The notes beneath the pieces were generated by a model. It was not told where the DNA came from. It ran no database searches and was given only the letters and a program-made list of their open reading frames with translations. This document shows positions 24,325 through 32,615 of a DNA stretch of 64,000 bases, one piece after another. The stretch's first letter is position 1, and the number at the start of each line of letters is the position of its first letter. Where the stretch lies: assembly GCF_018617485.1 (NCBI RefSeq), contig NZ_JACSKH010000001.1, forward strand, positions 1 to 64,000, given 5' to 3'. Position numbers and translations under genes: made by a program. The DNA is from Exiguobacterium sp. s124 (lineage in GTDB: Bacteria; Bacillota; Bacilli; Exiguobacteriales; Exiguobacteriaceae).

Positions 24325-24864
24325 ATGGCAAAACGAAAGTATGCGAACCGACGAGACTGGGAACGGATTTTAAAGAACCGCTATGCGCAAGAACGTGTTC
24401 AGACGGAACAATTTTCCGGCGTGGTCGCCTTATTCCAAATCGATGAGGTTCGGGCACCATTATATAAAAAGCATAAAGGGGAAGAATTCATTGTGGCGGA
24501 TGCCGGATTTGCGTGGCTTCAATATTTCCCGGACAATGAACCGTTCGGTGTGACAGCGATGATCAATCCGGAAGGTGAGATCGTCCAATGGTATATCGAT
24601 CTCGTCGACCGGATCGGCGAAGAAGAGGGTATCCCGTATATGGACGACTTATTGCTTGATATTCTCGTGTTCCCAAACGGGGATATCGTCAAAAAGGATG
24701 AAGATGAGTTCGAGGAGGCGACCGAAAGTGGGGAGCTGACGCCTGAACAGGTCGAGCGGGGATGGCGTGAGTTCGAAGCGACGCTCGAACGAATCGAACG
24801 CGGAGACTTCGTCTACTTTGATTTGGCAAAAGGACATTATGAACAGTTAAAACAAAAGTTATGA
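24325..24864 (+). CDS. DUF402 domain protein
   Basis: A 179-residue cytosolic protein of the DUF402/FomD-like fold. The diagnostic block is VADAGFAWLQYFPDNEPFGVTAMINPEGEIVQWYIDL, followed by DDLLLDILVFPNGDIVKKDEDE, the latter an acidic cluster that in related nucleoside di/triphosphatases binds divalent metal. A phosphatase role (Ntdp-like) is therefore possible. GGGGAGAG precedes the ATG. It is a single-gene unit. Confidence 0.82.
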   Translation: MAKRKYANRRDWERILKNRYAQERVQTEQFSGVVALFQIDEVRAPLYKKHKGEEFIVADAGFAWLQYFPDNEPFGVTAMINPEGEIVQWYIDLVDRIGEEEGIPYMDDLLLDILVFPNGDIVKKDEDEFEEATESGELTPEQVERGWREFEATLERIERGDFVYFDLAKGHYEQLKQKL

Positions 24865-24912
24865 GTAGATCAACTCTCTCTGCTACAGTAAAAGCGTAGG
24901 AGGGAGAGTTTT

Positions 24913-26043
24913 ATGAAACAAATTGAAATCGAGACGTGGGCACGACGTAAGCATTTTGAGTTTTTCAAATCGTTTGATGCGCCGCATTTTAACGTGACGG
25001 CTAACGTGGATGTCACAAACCTATATACATATGCCAAGGCGAGCGAGCAATCATTTTTCAAACTCTTTTTATACGGTGCGGTGCGAGCGGCGAACGCGAT
25101 TCCTGAATTGCGGTATCGGATCCGTGGAGAAGCGGTCGTCGAACACGAGGTGGTCCATCCGTCGTTCACGGTCATGTTAGACGAGGATGTCTTTAACTTT
25201 TGTGCGGCTACGTTTAGTGAGGATTTACCAACGTTCTTACAGGAAGTGACGACGCGGATGGAACAAGCTGCCGATGAAGTCGTGGTCGGGGATGATGAGC
25301 CCGACGACTTACTGTATATCACGAGTGTACCGTGGGTCACGTTCACGAGTATCATGCACCCGACGCATCAGCAACAACATGACAGCGTACCGCGCATCGC
25401 CTGGGGCAAGTTTGAACGTCAAGGCGAGCGTCTGATCATGCCGTTATCCGTTCAAGCCCATCACGCACTCGTTGATGGAGTGCATATCGGCAAGTATTAC
25501 GAAACACTACAAGCTTGGTTAGATGAAGATTTCGCGAAGAAGGTGACTGACGTGCCAGAAGATCATGACTTTGATCGAGCAGTCCGTCTCCGTGAAGAGG
25601 GACAACTCGATCAGGCGAAGCAACTGTTCCTGTCGCTCTTACGGAAAGATGAGAAGAATCCGAGGCTACATGCGTACTGTGCGTGGTGCTATGACTCGCT
25701 CGGTGAAGAACGTCAAGCGGTACCGCATTATGAACGGGCCATCCGACTCGGGTTGACCGGGGAAGAGTTGGCGGAATCATATCTCGGACTCGGCAGTACG
25801 TATCGGGCACTCGGACGATACGCGGAAGCGGAACAGTTATTTGCAGAAGCGATTGAACATTTTCCGAATCATGGGGCGCTCAAAGTGTTTCAGGCGATGA
25901 CGCACTATAACGTCGGTCGTCATGAAGAAGCGACGGGCGCGTTACTTGAACTGCTCGCGAGCCCGAAACCGGACGAGAGCATCGCGCGATATCGGCGTGC
26001 CATCGCGTTCTATGCCAGGAATTTGGACGAAACATATGACTAA
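24913..26043 (+). CDS. Chloramphenicol acetyltransferase-like domain fused to TPR repeats
   Basis: A 376-residue two-domain protein. Residues 1 to about 210 are a type A CAT-like acyltransferase with the catalytic HHALVDG motif (His184 as base, Asp188 structural). Residues about 217-375 form several TPR helices, with GEERQAVPHYERAIRLG and LGRYAEAEQLFAEAIEHFPNHG as clear units, resembling the TPR_5 group. The reading frame is continuous with no stop or frameshift at the junction. CAT proteins are normally about 215 residues and end after the HHxxxDG region, so this is an unusual fusion. Whether it acetylates chloramphenicol or another acceptor is unknown. Confidence 0.85.
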   Translation: MKQIEIETWARRKHFEFFKSFDAPHFNVTANVDVTNLYTYAKASEQSFFKLFLYGAVRAANAIPELRYRIRGEAVVEHEVVHPSFTVMLDEDVFNFCAATFSEDLPTFLQEVTTRMEQAADEVVVGDDEPDDLLYITSVPWVTFTSIMHPTHQQQHDSVPRIAWGKFERQGERLIMPLSVQAHHALVDGVHIGKYYETLQAWLDEDFAKKVTDVPEDHDFDRAVRLREEGQLDQAKQLFLSLLRKDEKNPRLHAYCAWCYDSLGEERQAVPHYERAIRLGLTGEELAESYLGLGSTYRALGRYAEAEQLFAEAIEHFPNHGALKVFQAMTHYNVGRHEEATGALLELLASPKPDESIARYRRAIAFYARNLDETYD

Positions 26044-26054
26044 AGGAGAATGAC

Positions 26055-26486
26055 ATGATTTCATTACGACCAATCGATGCACAAAATTGGTATACATGCT
26101 GTCACTTATCATTGAGTGAACACCAGCAATCTTATATGGAGCCGAATGCGATTTCGTTGCTCCAAGCGATGTACGAACCGACGTTACACCCGCGCGCCAT
26201 TTATGAGAACGAGACGATGGTCGGCTTCCTCATGTACAACACAGAGCCCGAAGAGTTAGATGCATGGTGGATTTACCGCATCATGGTCGATCATGACCAT
26301 CAAGGTAAAGGGATCGGTCGACAAGCGACAGAGCTGATGCTTGAAGAAATCGGAGAAGGCAAGTCGATCGTTGTTGGCTATCATCCCGAAAACGAGGCGG
26401 CGCATCATCTATATGAAAGCCTAGGATTTGTTGATGAAGGCCATCGATTCGGTCGTGAAATGGCAGTGATTCGTCGGAGCGAATAA
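26055..26486 (+). CDS. GNAT family N-acetyltransferase (polyamine acetyltransferase-like)
   Basis: A 143-residue GNAT protein. WWIYRIMVDHDHQGKGIGRQATELML carries the acetyl-CoA loop QGKGIG, and GYHPENEAAHHLYESLGFVDEG resembles BltD-type spermidine/spermine acetyltransferases. It starts 11 bases after the CAT-TPR gene with its own AAAGGAG site, so they are probably one transcript. Confidence 0.85.
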   Translation: MISLRPIDAQNWYTCCHLSLSEHQQSYMEPNAISLLQAMYEPTLHPRAIYENETMVGFLMYNTEPEELDAWWIYRIMVDHDHQGKGIGRQATELMLEEIGEGKSIVVGYHPENEAAHHLYESLGFVDEGHRFGREMAVIRRSE

Positions 26487-26513
26487 GGCGGGGGAATCCT
26501 GCCTTGTTTTTTT
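26485..26513 (+). terminator. Terminator after the CAT-TPR and GNAT genes
   Basis: The stem AAGGCGGG/CCTGCCTT (26485-26492 with 26498-26505, one G-U) is followed by a seven-T run. Confidence 0.8.
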
Positions 26514-26525
26514 GAATCAAATCGA

Positions 26526-26554
26526 TTGACGGCAAAATCGTCACGTGATATATT
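26526..26554 (+). promoter_or_regulatory. Predicted SigA promoter of mhqR
   Basis: TTGACG (26526-26531), a 17-base spacer and TATATT (26549-26554). The operator-like palindrome begins at the next base. Confidence 0.75.
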
Positions 26555-26572
26555 TATCTCGAATTAAAGATA
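26555..26572 (+). promoter_or_regulatory. MhqR-type operator 1
   Basis: TATCTCGAATTAAAGATA, with TATCT/AGATA arms, closely matches the B. subtilis MhqR operator pattern (TATCTCGAATTCGAGATA-like). It abuts the -10 of the regulator gene, which predicts autorepression. Confidence 0.8.
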
Positions 26573-26616
26573 TTTGAATTTAAGTTAATGCTCTCTTGGA
26601 CAAAGGAGGGAGACAG

Positions 26617-27060
26617 ATGGAACCGTCTGATGCATTAAAAACGATTACCGTACTGTTGCGCGCCTCTCAGTCGCTTCAAGACCTGGTGAAACAGGAAGTG
26701 GCGTCTTACGGATTAAACGCGACCGAGTTTGCGGTACTCGAGTTTTTATATCATAAAGGGGATCAACCGATTCAAGTCATCGGAAAGAAAATCCTTCTCT
26801 CGAGCGGGAGCATGACGTACGTCGTGGACCGGTTAGAAGAGAAAGGGTATCTCGTCCGCAAGGCTTGTCCGAGCGATCGCCGCATCACATATGCCGCGTT
26901 AACGAATGACGGAGAACACCTGATGCAAGATATTTTTCCGAAGCATACGGAGCATATGAATGCATTGTTTGAAGGATTATCTTTGACAGAGACGATTGAA
27001 CAGTTGAAACAAATTGGGAAGCGGGCAGAAGCCGCAAAAAAATTTAACCATGTATCTTGA
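26617..27060 (+). CDS. mhqR: MarR-family regulator, MhqR-like
   Basis: A 147-residue MarR/DUF24-size winged-helix regulator. ILLSSGSMTYVVDRLEEKGYLVRKACPSDRRITYAALTNDGE is the recognition helix plus wing. Its position before a ring-cleaving dioxygenase and an FMN reductase, and two copies of the MhqR operator motif, support identification with B. subtilis MhqR, which represses quinone/catechol detoxification genes. ATG 26617 was chosen for the AAAGGAGGGAG site; TTG 26596 is upstream of that site. Confidence 0.88.
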   Translation: MEPSDALKTITVLLRASQSLQDLVKQEVASYGLNATEFAVLEFLYHKGDQPIQVIGKKILLSSGSMTYVVDRLEEKGYLVRKACPSDRRITYAALTNDGEHLMQDIFPKHTEHMNALFEGLSLTETIEQLKQIGKRAEAAKKFNHVS

Positions 27061-27070
27061 AATCAAGATA
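27053..27070 (+). promoter_or_regulatory. MhqR-type operator 2
   Basis: TATCTTGAAATCAAGATA is a palindrome with perfect 8-base arms around AA. It overlaps the mhqR stop codon and lies just before the dioxygenase ribosome site, so the dioxygenase can be repressed separately from mhqR. Confidence 0.85.
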
Positions 27071-27087
27071 TAAAAGGAGAGAGAATG

Positions 27088-28080
27088 ATGAATCACGTTA
27101 AAGGCATTCACCACGTCACGGCGATTACGAGTAGCGCCGAAAAAAACTATGACTTCTTCACCCATGTTCTAGGCATGCGCTTGGTGAAGAAAACGGTCAA
27201 CCAGGACGACATTCAAACGTATCACTTATTCTTTGCGGACGATAAAGGAAACGCAGGGACAGACATGACCTTCTTCGATTTCCCGGGCATCCCGAAAGGT
27301 AAGCACGGAACAAATGAAATCGCGAAGACGTCATTCCGCGTACCGACAGATGAAGCGTTGACGTATTGGGTCCGTCGATTCGACCGTCTCGGTGTCGAGC
27401 ACGAAGGGATTCAAGAACAGTTCGGGAAGAAGACGCTCTCGTTCATCGATTTTGACGAGCAGGCGTATCAACTCATCTCGGATGAGTTCAACGAAGGCAT
27501 CGCGTCGGGCGAGCCATGGAAGAACGGTCCAATCCCGCTTGAGTACGCCATCACAGGACTCGGTCCAATCTTTATTCGGATTGCAGATATCACATATTTC
27601 AAACAAGTGATGGAGCAAGTGATGCTATTTAAAGAGATTGGGAGAGAGGGTGATGTTTATCTCTTTGAAGGAGGTGAAGGTGGAAACGGAGCGCAAGTGA
27701 TCGTCATTCATGACGAGACATCTCCACAAGCGCGTCAAGGGTTCGGTACCGTGCACCATGTCGCATTCCGTGTCGAAGACCGTAGCGTCCTCGATGAATG
27801 GACAGCACGTCTCCAACAGTTCGGTTTACCGACTTCTGGCTATGTCGACCGCTTCTTCTTTGAATCGTCTTATGCACGTGTCGCGCCGCAAATCTTGTTT
27901 GAGTGGGCGACGGACGGACCTGGATTCATGGGAGATGAGCCGTATGAGACGGTCGGTGAGAAATTGTCACTCCCGCCGTTCCTAGAAGCGAAACGTTCGC
28001 AAATCGAGGCGATGGTACGACCAATCGATACGGTCAGAAGCACGAAAACATTTGAGAAAGAATATGAGGGCATGAAATGA
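27088..28080 (+). CDS. mhqO: Ring-cleaving dioxygenase, MhqO-like
   Basis: A 330-residue two-domain VOC-fold extradiol-type dioxygenase. The putative Fe ligands lie in GIHHVTAIT (N-terminal His), VHHVAFRV (second His) and QILFEWATDGPGF (Glu), in the family order. MhqO-type enzymes open quinone or catechol rings and are induced by quinone-like electrophiles. ATG 27088 gives eight bases to GGAG; ATG 27085 is an alternative. It is repressed by MhqR in the model, with an operator 18 bases upstream. Confidence 0.9.
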   Translation: MNHVKGIHHVTAITSSAEKNYDFFTHVLGMRLVKKTVNQDDIQTYHLFFADDKGNAGTDMTFFDFPGIPKGKHGTNEIAKTSFRVPTDEALTYWVRRFDRLGVEHEGIQEQFGKKTLSFIDFDEQAYQLISDEFNEGIASGEPWKNGPIPLEYAITGLGPIFIRIADITYFKQVMEQVMLFKEIGREGDVYLFEGGEGGNGAQVIVIHDETSPQARQGFGTVHHVAFRVEDRSVLDEWTARLQQFGLPTSGYVDRFFFESSYARVAPQILFEWATDGPGFMGDEPYETVGEKLSLPPFLEAKRSQIEAMVRPIDTVRSTKTFEKEYEGMK

Positions 28081-28142
28081 GTTTCTTGAATCGTTTGTTT
28101 GGAAAATCAGATGCATCACAACATAACCAAGGAGGAACTACT

Positions 28143-28706
28143 ATGTTAAACATCGGAATCGTACTCGGATCAACTCGTGAAGGTCGTGTCAGCCCACAAG
28201 TCGGAGAATGGGTGAAGGAGCTCGCCGACAAACGTGGCGATGCCAACTATGAAGTCATCGATATCGCAGACTACAATTTACCGCTCCTCGGTGAGGCTGG
28301 ACAAGACGCATCAGGCGCAACGGCCTGGTCGGAGAAAATTGCGCAAATGGACGGATTCATCTTCATCGTCCAAGAATACAACCATTCCATCGCAGCATCT
28401 CTTAAAAACGCACTCGACTACTTACGTCTTGAGTGGACGAATAAAGCAGCTGGAATCGTCTCATACGGTTCTGTCGGTGGAGCACGGGCGACGGAACATT
28501 TACGTGGCATCTTGAGTGAATTGTCAATCGCTCACGTACGTGTCCATCCTGCACTCTCTCTATTCACGGACTTCGAGAACGGCACACATTTCACTCCGAA
28601 AGACGTTCAAGCACAATCGGTCAACGATATGCTCGACCAACTTCTTCCGTGGACGGAAGCGATGCAGTCAGTCCGTACGAAAGCCGGAGAAGTTGCAAAC
28701 AATTAA
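28143..28706 (+). CDS. NADPH-dependent FMN reductase family protein
   Basis: A 187-residue flavodoxin-fold reductase. LGSTREGRVSPQVGEWV is the FMN-phosphate loop, FIVQEYNHSIAASLKNALDYL and SYGSVGGARATEHLRGIL are the conserved flavin-contact blocks of the YwqN/azoreductase-like group. With the dioxygenase it should detoxify quinones by two-electron reduction. The start used is ATG 28143 with AAGGAGGAAC upstream. An in-frame ATG at 28077 overlaps the dioxygenase stop (ATGA) and adds a 22-residue extension beginning MSFLNRLFGK. Confidence 0.87.
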   Translation: MLNIGIVLGSTREGRVSPQVGEWVKELADKRGDANYEVIDIADYNLPLLGEAGQDASGATAWSEKIAQMDGFIFIVQEYNHSIAASLKNALDYLRLEWTNKAAGIVSYGSVGGARATEHLRGILSELSIAHVRVHPALSLFTDFENGTHFTPKDVQAQSVNDMLDQLLPWTEAMQSVRTKAGEVANN

Positions 28707-28715
28707 CAAATCGCG

Positions 28716-28744
28716 CAGCCAGCCTGGATTCAGGCTGGTTTTTG
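28716..28744 (+). terminator. Terminator of the mhqR-mhqO-FMN reductase operon
   Basis: The stem CCAGCCTG/CAGGCTGG (28719-28726 with 28731-28738) with loop GATT and a TTTTT tail. Confidence 0.88.
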
Positions 28745-28803
28745 TGCGTTTTCAAGTTGATTGCGCTAAAGTGGAGGAGAATGGAAAAGAAAGGTGGGAT
28801 TCG

Positions 28804-29283
28804 ATGGTAACACGAAAAATCATCGCAGCTTCCTGGGCCTCACCACTCTATGCGTTTTTGTTAAGTATTGTTGAATTTACGAAACAGACACGTGTGGGAA
28901 TTTCATTTTTAGAGAGCGTATCGGGATTCCTTTTATTATTTACGATTTATCTGGCATATAGTTTCCCTGTCATTTTGACATATGGCGTCGTGACATCGTG
29001 GTTGAGCGATTGGTTAGCGAAGCGATTCAGTTCGGATCGCGTGCAGTGGTTCATTTCGTTCGCTTTACATATTTTATTTGGACTCGTCTTGTCATGGCTG
29101 AGTCTTCTCGCAGCCATTCTGTTTTTCTTCATCGATCGTCGACTGATCAATCGGATGGACGTGACGAAACGAGCTGCGATCAGAAGTGTTTTTATCCCAA
29201 TCGGGTGTCTATTCGTTGCGATGGGAAGTGTATATCTAGTTGGAGTCATTCAAGATCTTTTCGTTCGATTCAGCGCATTTTAG
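28804..29283 (+). CDS. Hypothetical membrane protein
   Basis: A 159-residue protein with four predicted membrane helices (about 8-25, 38-62, 78-105 and 127-150) and a basic loop between helices three and four. I do not recognise the family. ATG 28804 has AAAGGTGGG upstream; the frame is open further upstream, but that extension runs antisense-like through the previous gene and terminator. It is monocistronic between a terminator and the saccharopine-dehydrogenase-like gene. Confidence 0.65.
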   Translation: MVTRKIIAASWASPLYAFLLSIVEFTKQTRVGISFLESVSGFLLLFTIYLAYSFPVILTYGVVTSWLSDWLAKRFSSDRVQWFISFALHILFGLVLSWLSLLAAILFFFIDRRLINRMDVTKRAAIRSVFIPIGCLFVAMGSVYLVGVIQDLFVRFSAF

Positions 29284-29323
29284 GGAAACGAACAAGGACA
29301 AACTGAACTAGGGAGGTTTCAAG

Positions 29324-30391
29324 ATGAAATGGATGATTTACGGGGCGAATGGATATACAGGAGAATTGATTGCCCGTCAGGCGGTCAATGACGGGTTGCG
29401 TCCGATTCTTGCCGGTCGGAACGGTCGTCAGATTCATCAACTCGGAGACGAGCTCGGTTGCGAGACATCGATTTTCGCATTAAGTCGTGAGGCGGCAATC
29501 GAGGCACTTCGCGATATCGATTTAGTCCTCCACTGCGCCGGTCCTTTTACGGATACGAGTCAAGTGATGATCGAGGCATGTTTGGAGACAGGCACACACT
29601 ACTTAGATATTACCGGGGAAATTGATGTGTTCGAATATGTTCATTCCAAACAGAGGTCGGCTCAGGCGAAAGCGCGAGGTGTCATACTATGTTCGGGTGT
29701 CGGATTTGATGTCATCCCGACTGACTGTGTCGCGCGGAAATTAAAAGAATTGATGCCGGATGCGACATCACTCGCTCTCGGATTCTCGGCTGCAGCTGGC
29801 ATCTCGCCAGGAACGATGAAGACCGCCATTCGTGGGCTCGGGTCGAGTAGTATGGAGCGTGTGAACGGGAAATTGTCACCATTTTCAATCGGGGCGAAGC
29901 GGCGGACGATTGATTTTGGTCGTGGAAGTCGTACCGCGATCGCGATTCCGTGGGGAGACGTTTCGACCGCCTACTATACGACGGATATCCCGAATATTAC
30001 GACATGGGTGCCCGTACCGACAACAGCCGCCTATGCTGCGCGCGCTTTGTCTTGGTTCAGTCCCGTTCTTGGAAAGGATGCAGTGCAGCAGCGACTGCTT
30101 CGTTATGTCGACGAAAACGTATCGGGACCAACTGAAGCCGAACGTGAACAATCATCGACGTATGTATGGGGCGAGGCGACAAATGAAGAAGGACGAAAAG
30201 TAGTCGTCCGTATTCAAACCGCGAGCACATACGCCTTTACTGTATACGGTGCACTCGCCGTCGTTAACCGCTTGCTCGGCTCCGGTCGGATGCTTGCAGG
30301 AAGTTTCACCCCTGCCATGTTATTTGGGTCACATTTCATCGAGGAGATTCAAGGATCGTCCTCGTTCACGATTGACGAGATACGTCCATGA
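29324..30391 (+). CDS. Saccharopine dehydrogenase-like NAD(P)-binding oxidoreductase
   Basis: A 355-residue Rossmann-fold protein. The N terminus MIYGANGYTGELIARQAV and GRNGRQIHQLG bind the nucleotide, and LVLHCAGPFTD, CLETGTHYLDITGE and GVGFDVIPTDCVA are conserved in trans-acting enoyl reductase-like/saccharopine-dehydrogenase-like proteins. The substrate is unknown. It overlaps the downstream Nudix gene by four bases (ATGA), so they form an operon. Confidence 0.82.
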   Translation: MKWMIYGANGYTGELIARQAVNDGLRPILAGRNGRQIHQLGDELGCETSIFALSREAAIEALRDIDLVLHCAGPFTDTSQVMIEACLETGTHYLDITGEIDVFEYVHSKQRSAQAKARGVILCSGVGFDVIPTDCVARKLKELMPDATSLALGFSAAAGISPGTMKTAIRGLGSSSMERVNGKLSPFSIGAKRRTIDFGRGSRTAIAIPWGDVSTAYYTTDIPNITTWVPVPTTAAYAARALSWFSPVLGKDAVQQRLLRYVDENVSGPTEAEREQSSTYVWGEATNEEGRKVVVRIQTASTYAFTVYGALAVVNRLLGSGRMLAGSFTPAMLFGSHFIEEIQGSSSFTIDEIRP

Positions 30392-30885
30392 GTCGGGAAG
30401 CGTGGGATTTATTTGACGCACATAGGCAACCGCTTGGACGAACGCATTTTCGAGGTGACGAATTGGAACCGAATACGTTCCATACGGTCATCGAGGTGTT
30501 TACCTTCGACAAAGATGGAAAGCTACTCCTTTCTCAGCGGCATTCGGACAAGACGTATCCACTTCTTTGGGAAGGGACAGGCGGCTCGATTTTAGCGGGA
30601 GAGTCGAGTCGTCAAGGAGCGGTCCGTGAACTAAAAGAAGAATTAGGACTACACGTCGACCCTGCACAGTTGCGTTTCGTGACGACCGTCAAGCGAGGGA
30701 CGTACTTCTTGGATTTGTATGTATACGGATGCGAGCAACCGATTGATGTGGAACAACTCTCCTTACAGGCGGATGAAGTTGTCGATGTGAGATTTGTTGA
30801 TTGGGATACCGTGCTCGATTCTATTGAACTCGTGCCAACTGTCAAAGAGCGATTGATCCGGTTCGGTCACTTGATTCGAACGTGA
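30388..30885 (+). CDS. Nudix hydrolase (IPP isomerase-like subgroup)
   Basis: A 165-residue Nudix protein. The Nudix box GGSILAGESSRQGAVRELKEELGL fits GX5EX7REUXEEXGU. The N-terminal WDLFDAHRQPLGRTHFRGDEL resembles the YfcD/IPP-isomerase-like subgroup. It hydrolyses a nucleoside diphosphate linked to an unknown group. It is translationally coupled to the upstream oxidoreductase. Confidence 0.88.
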   Translation: MSREAWDLFDAHRQPLGRTHFRGDELEPNTFHTVIEVFTFDKDGKLLLSQRHSDKTYPLLWEGTGGSILAGESSRQGAVRELKEELGLHVDPAQLRFVTTVKRGTYFLDLYVYGCEQPIDVEQLSLQADEVVDVRFVDWDTVLDSIELVPTVKERLIRFGHLIRT

Positions 30886-30926
30886 TATGCTACACTCAAC
30901 ATGGAAGAAATAAGGGAGGGAACAGC

Positions 30927-31721
30927 GTGAACCGTTTAGAATTAGCACGACGCATCGAAGGCATCAAAGCGGAGGGGACGTCTGCTTACATTCGACATCG
31001 TAAACAAACCCCTCCCTATGAAGGTGCGGAACTGCACGTAGAAGGTAAAGGGCATGTGTTCAAAATGGGAAACATGAGCTTTGCAGTCGGGTTCGGACTT
31101 AATCGACCGACAAGTTTCTATGATTTGCATCAGATGGAAAAATGGGTGCGGGGGAAAAATGTATCCCGTCTACATATCGAAGTTTGTCCACTCGCAGATG
31201 ACTCCTTACTTCGCTTACTGCAGGAACGTAATTATACACTCGATCATTTCTTAGATGTGTGGATTCTCGATTTAAGGAAACATGAAGGAACCCATGTTTC
31301 GAATCAAGTTGAGAAAGTACAAGAGGATACGCTCGATGAGTGGGCGTACGCGATTGCGGCTGGCTTTGCTGAGTCAGGTACGATCCTTCAAGAAACGGTC
31401 GATACGGCAAAGGGATTTTATGCACTACCAAGTAATCATGCCTATCTCGTCCGGGAAGAAGATGCTGTCGTAGCGGGAGGGATTCTAGCGACGCAAGACG
31501 GGATTGGAGAGCTGTTTCTAACGAGCACCGTACCGTCTTACCGTCAAAAAGGTTACCAGACGCAACTGATTTTGGAACGAATCGCCGAAGCGAAAGCGAT
31601 TGGATGTGACGTCTTGACGGTGACGACGAAGGTCGACTCCGCCTCGGGACGAAATATGGAGCGACTTGGATTTCAGCCATTTTATCAAAAGGCGGTCATG
31701 AAAAGTCCAATCCTTAAATAA
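30927..31721 (+). CDS. GNAT family N-acetyltransferase
   Basis: A 264-residue protein with a C-terminal GNAT domain (about residues 130-260). IGELFLTSTVPSYRQKGYQTQLILERIAEAKAIGCDVLTVTT carries the acetyl-CoA loop in the variant form RQKGYQ, followed by SGRNMERLGFQPFYQ. The N-terminal half has no clear signature and may be a degenerate GNAT copy. GTG 30927 follows GGGAGGG; an upstream in-frame start overlaps the Nudix gene and lacks a ribosome site. Confidence 0.78.
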   Translation: MNRLELARRIEGIKAEGTSAYIRHRKQTPPYEGAELHVEGKGHVFKMGNMSFAVGFGLNRPTSFYDLHQMEKWVRGKNVSRLHIEVCPLADDSLLRLLQERNYTLDHFLDVWILDLRKHEGTHVSNQVEKVQEDTLDEWAYAIAAGFAESGTILQETVDTAKGFYALPSNHAYLVREEDAVVAGGILATQDGIGELFLTSTVPSYRQKGYQTQLILERIAEAKAIGCDVLTVTTKVDSASGRNMERLGFQPFYQKAVMKSPILK

Positions 31722-31753
31722 TCAGGCCACCTCATGTGAGGTGACCTGTTTTT
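31721..31753 (+). terminator. Terminator after the GNAT gene
   Basis: The stem CAGGCCACCTC/GAGGTGACCTG (31723-31733 with 31738-31748) with loop ATGT and a T run. It lies between convergent genes; the T tract is on the plus strand only. Confidence 0.85.
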
Positions 31754-31757
31754 TGAA

Positions 31758-32543
31758 TTAAAGGAGAGATTCAGCACCGTCGACATACACCTCAGAACCG
31801 GTGACGTGACTCGACATGTTGCTCGCAAAGAATAAAACGACATCGGCAACTTGTTTCGCAGACCCGGATTTTCCGGCAAGCGGTTGATTTCCGAGCGGAT
31901 ACTCGATGGGGATGACGACCTCTTCAAGCAGCGCATCATCTCGATTGGTCGAATCGTCGATATTCGTATCGATGGCCCCAGGGCAAATCGAATTCACGCG
32001 AATTCCGAATTGGGCGAGCTCCGCAGCTGCCATTTTCGCAAAGCCTGTTTGTCCTGCCTTCGTTGTCGCATAGCCACTGAAACCGAAATTTTTGAAGTAG
32101 CGATTGCCGTTAATCGAAGAGGTGATGATGATACTTCCACCATTCTCTTTCAAATGAGGAATCGCGTGTTTGACCGTCAAAAAGGTACCTGTCAAGTTCG
32201 TCTCGACAACGCCGTTCCAATCTTCTACAGATAGATGTTCAATCGGTGTGATGGTCCCGTTTCGTCCGGCATTGGCGAAGACGATGTCGATTTGTCCGAA
32301 TCGCTCAACCGTCCGTTCATATGCTTCTTTCATCGCGGCTTCGTCCGAAACATCTGCGCTGATGCCGATGGCCCGTTCCTCTCCGACGAGACTGGCAAGA
32401 CGCATCGCATCTTCTTCATTCAAGTCGAGAATGGCGACTTTCGCCCCCGCTTGAATGAATCGGATGACAGCGGCACGTCCGATACCGGACGCCGCTCCGG
32501 TCACAAGCGCTACTTTTCCAGATAGTAGTTTATTTGAAATCAA
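31758..32543 (-). CDS. Short-chain dehydrogenase/reductase (classical SDR)
   Basis: A 261-residue classical SDR. The NAD(P) motif is TGAASGIG near the N terminus, NAG is in IVFANAGRNG, the catalytic Ser lies in IITSSINGN and the YATTK pair is the Tyr-Lys dyad. The LNEEDAMRL acidic residue after beta 2 suggests NAD preference. The start was set at TTG 32543 because AAAGGAG lies eight bases upstream; an ATG at 32606 would add a 21-residue lead without family similarity. The substrate is unknown. Confidence 0.87.
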   Translation of the reverse strand: MISNKLLSGKVALVTGAASGIGRAAVIRFIQAGAKVAILDLNEEDAMRLASLVGEERAIGISADVSDEAAMKEAYERTVERFGQIDIVFANAGRNGTITPIEHLSVEDWNGVVETNLTGTFLTVKHAIPHLKENGGSIIITSSINGNRYFKNFGFSGYATTKAGQTGFAKMAAAELAQFGIRVNSICPGAIDTNIDDSTNRDDALLEEVVIPIEYPLGNQPLAGKSGSAKQVADVVLFFASNMSSHVTGSEVYVDGAESLL

Positions 32544-32615
32544 TCTGATCACTCCTTTGTATGACTCCTTCTCATATTCCACAGTTCTGGAAAAGTTACG
32601 CTTCATTTCAAAAAA

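Noticed and set aside
28516-28803. Upstream extension of the membrane protein at 28804
   Set aside because: The extra 96 residues lie out of frame over the FMN reductase and pass through a terminator; ATG 28804 has a proper ribosome site.
31099-31680. 193-residue minus-strand frame under the GNAT gene
   Set aside because: No start signal, no family resemblance, and full overlap with a convincing GNAT gene.
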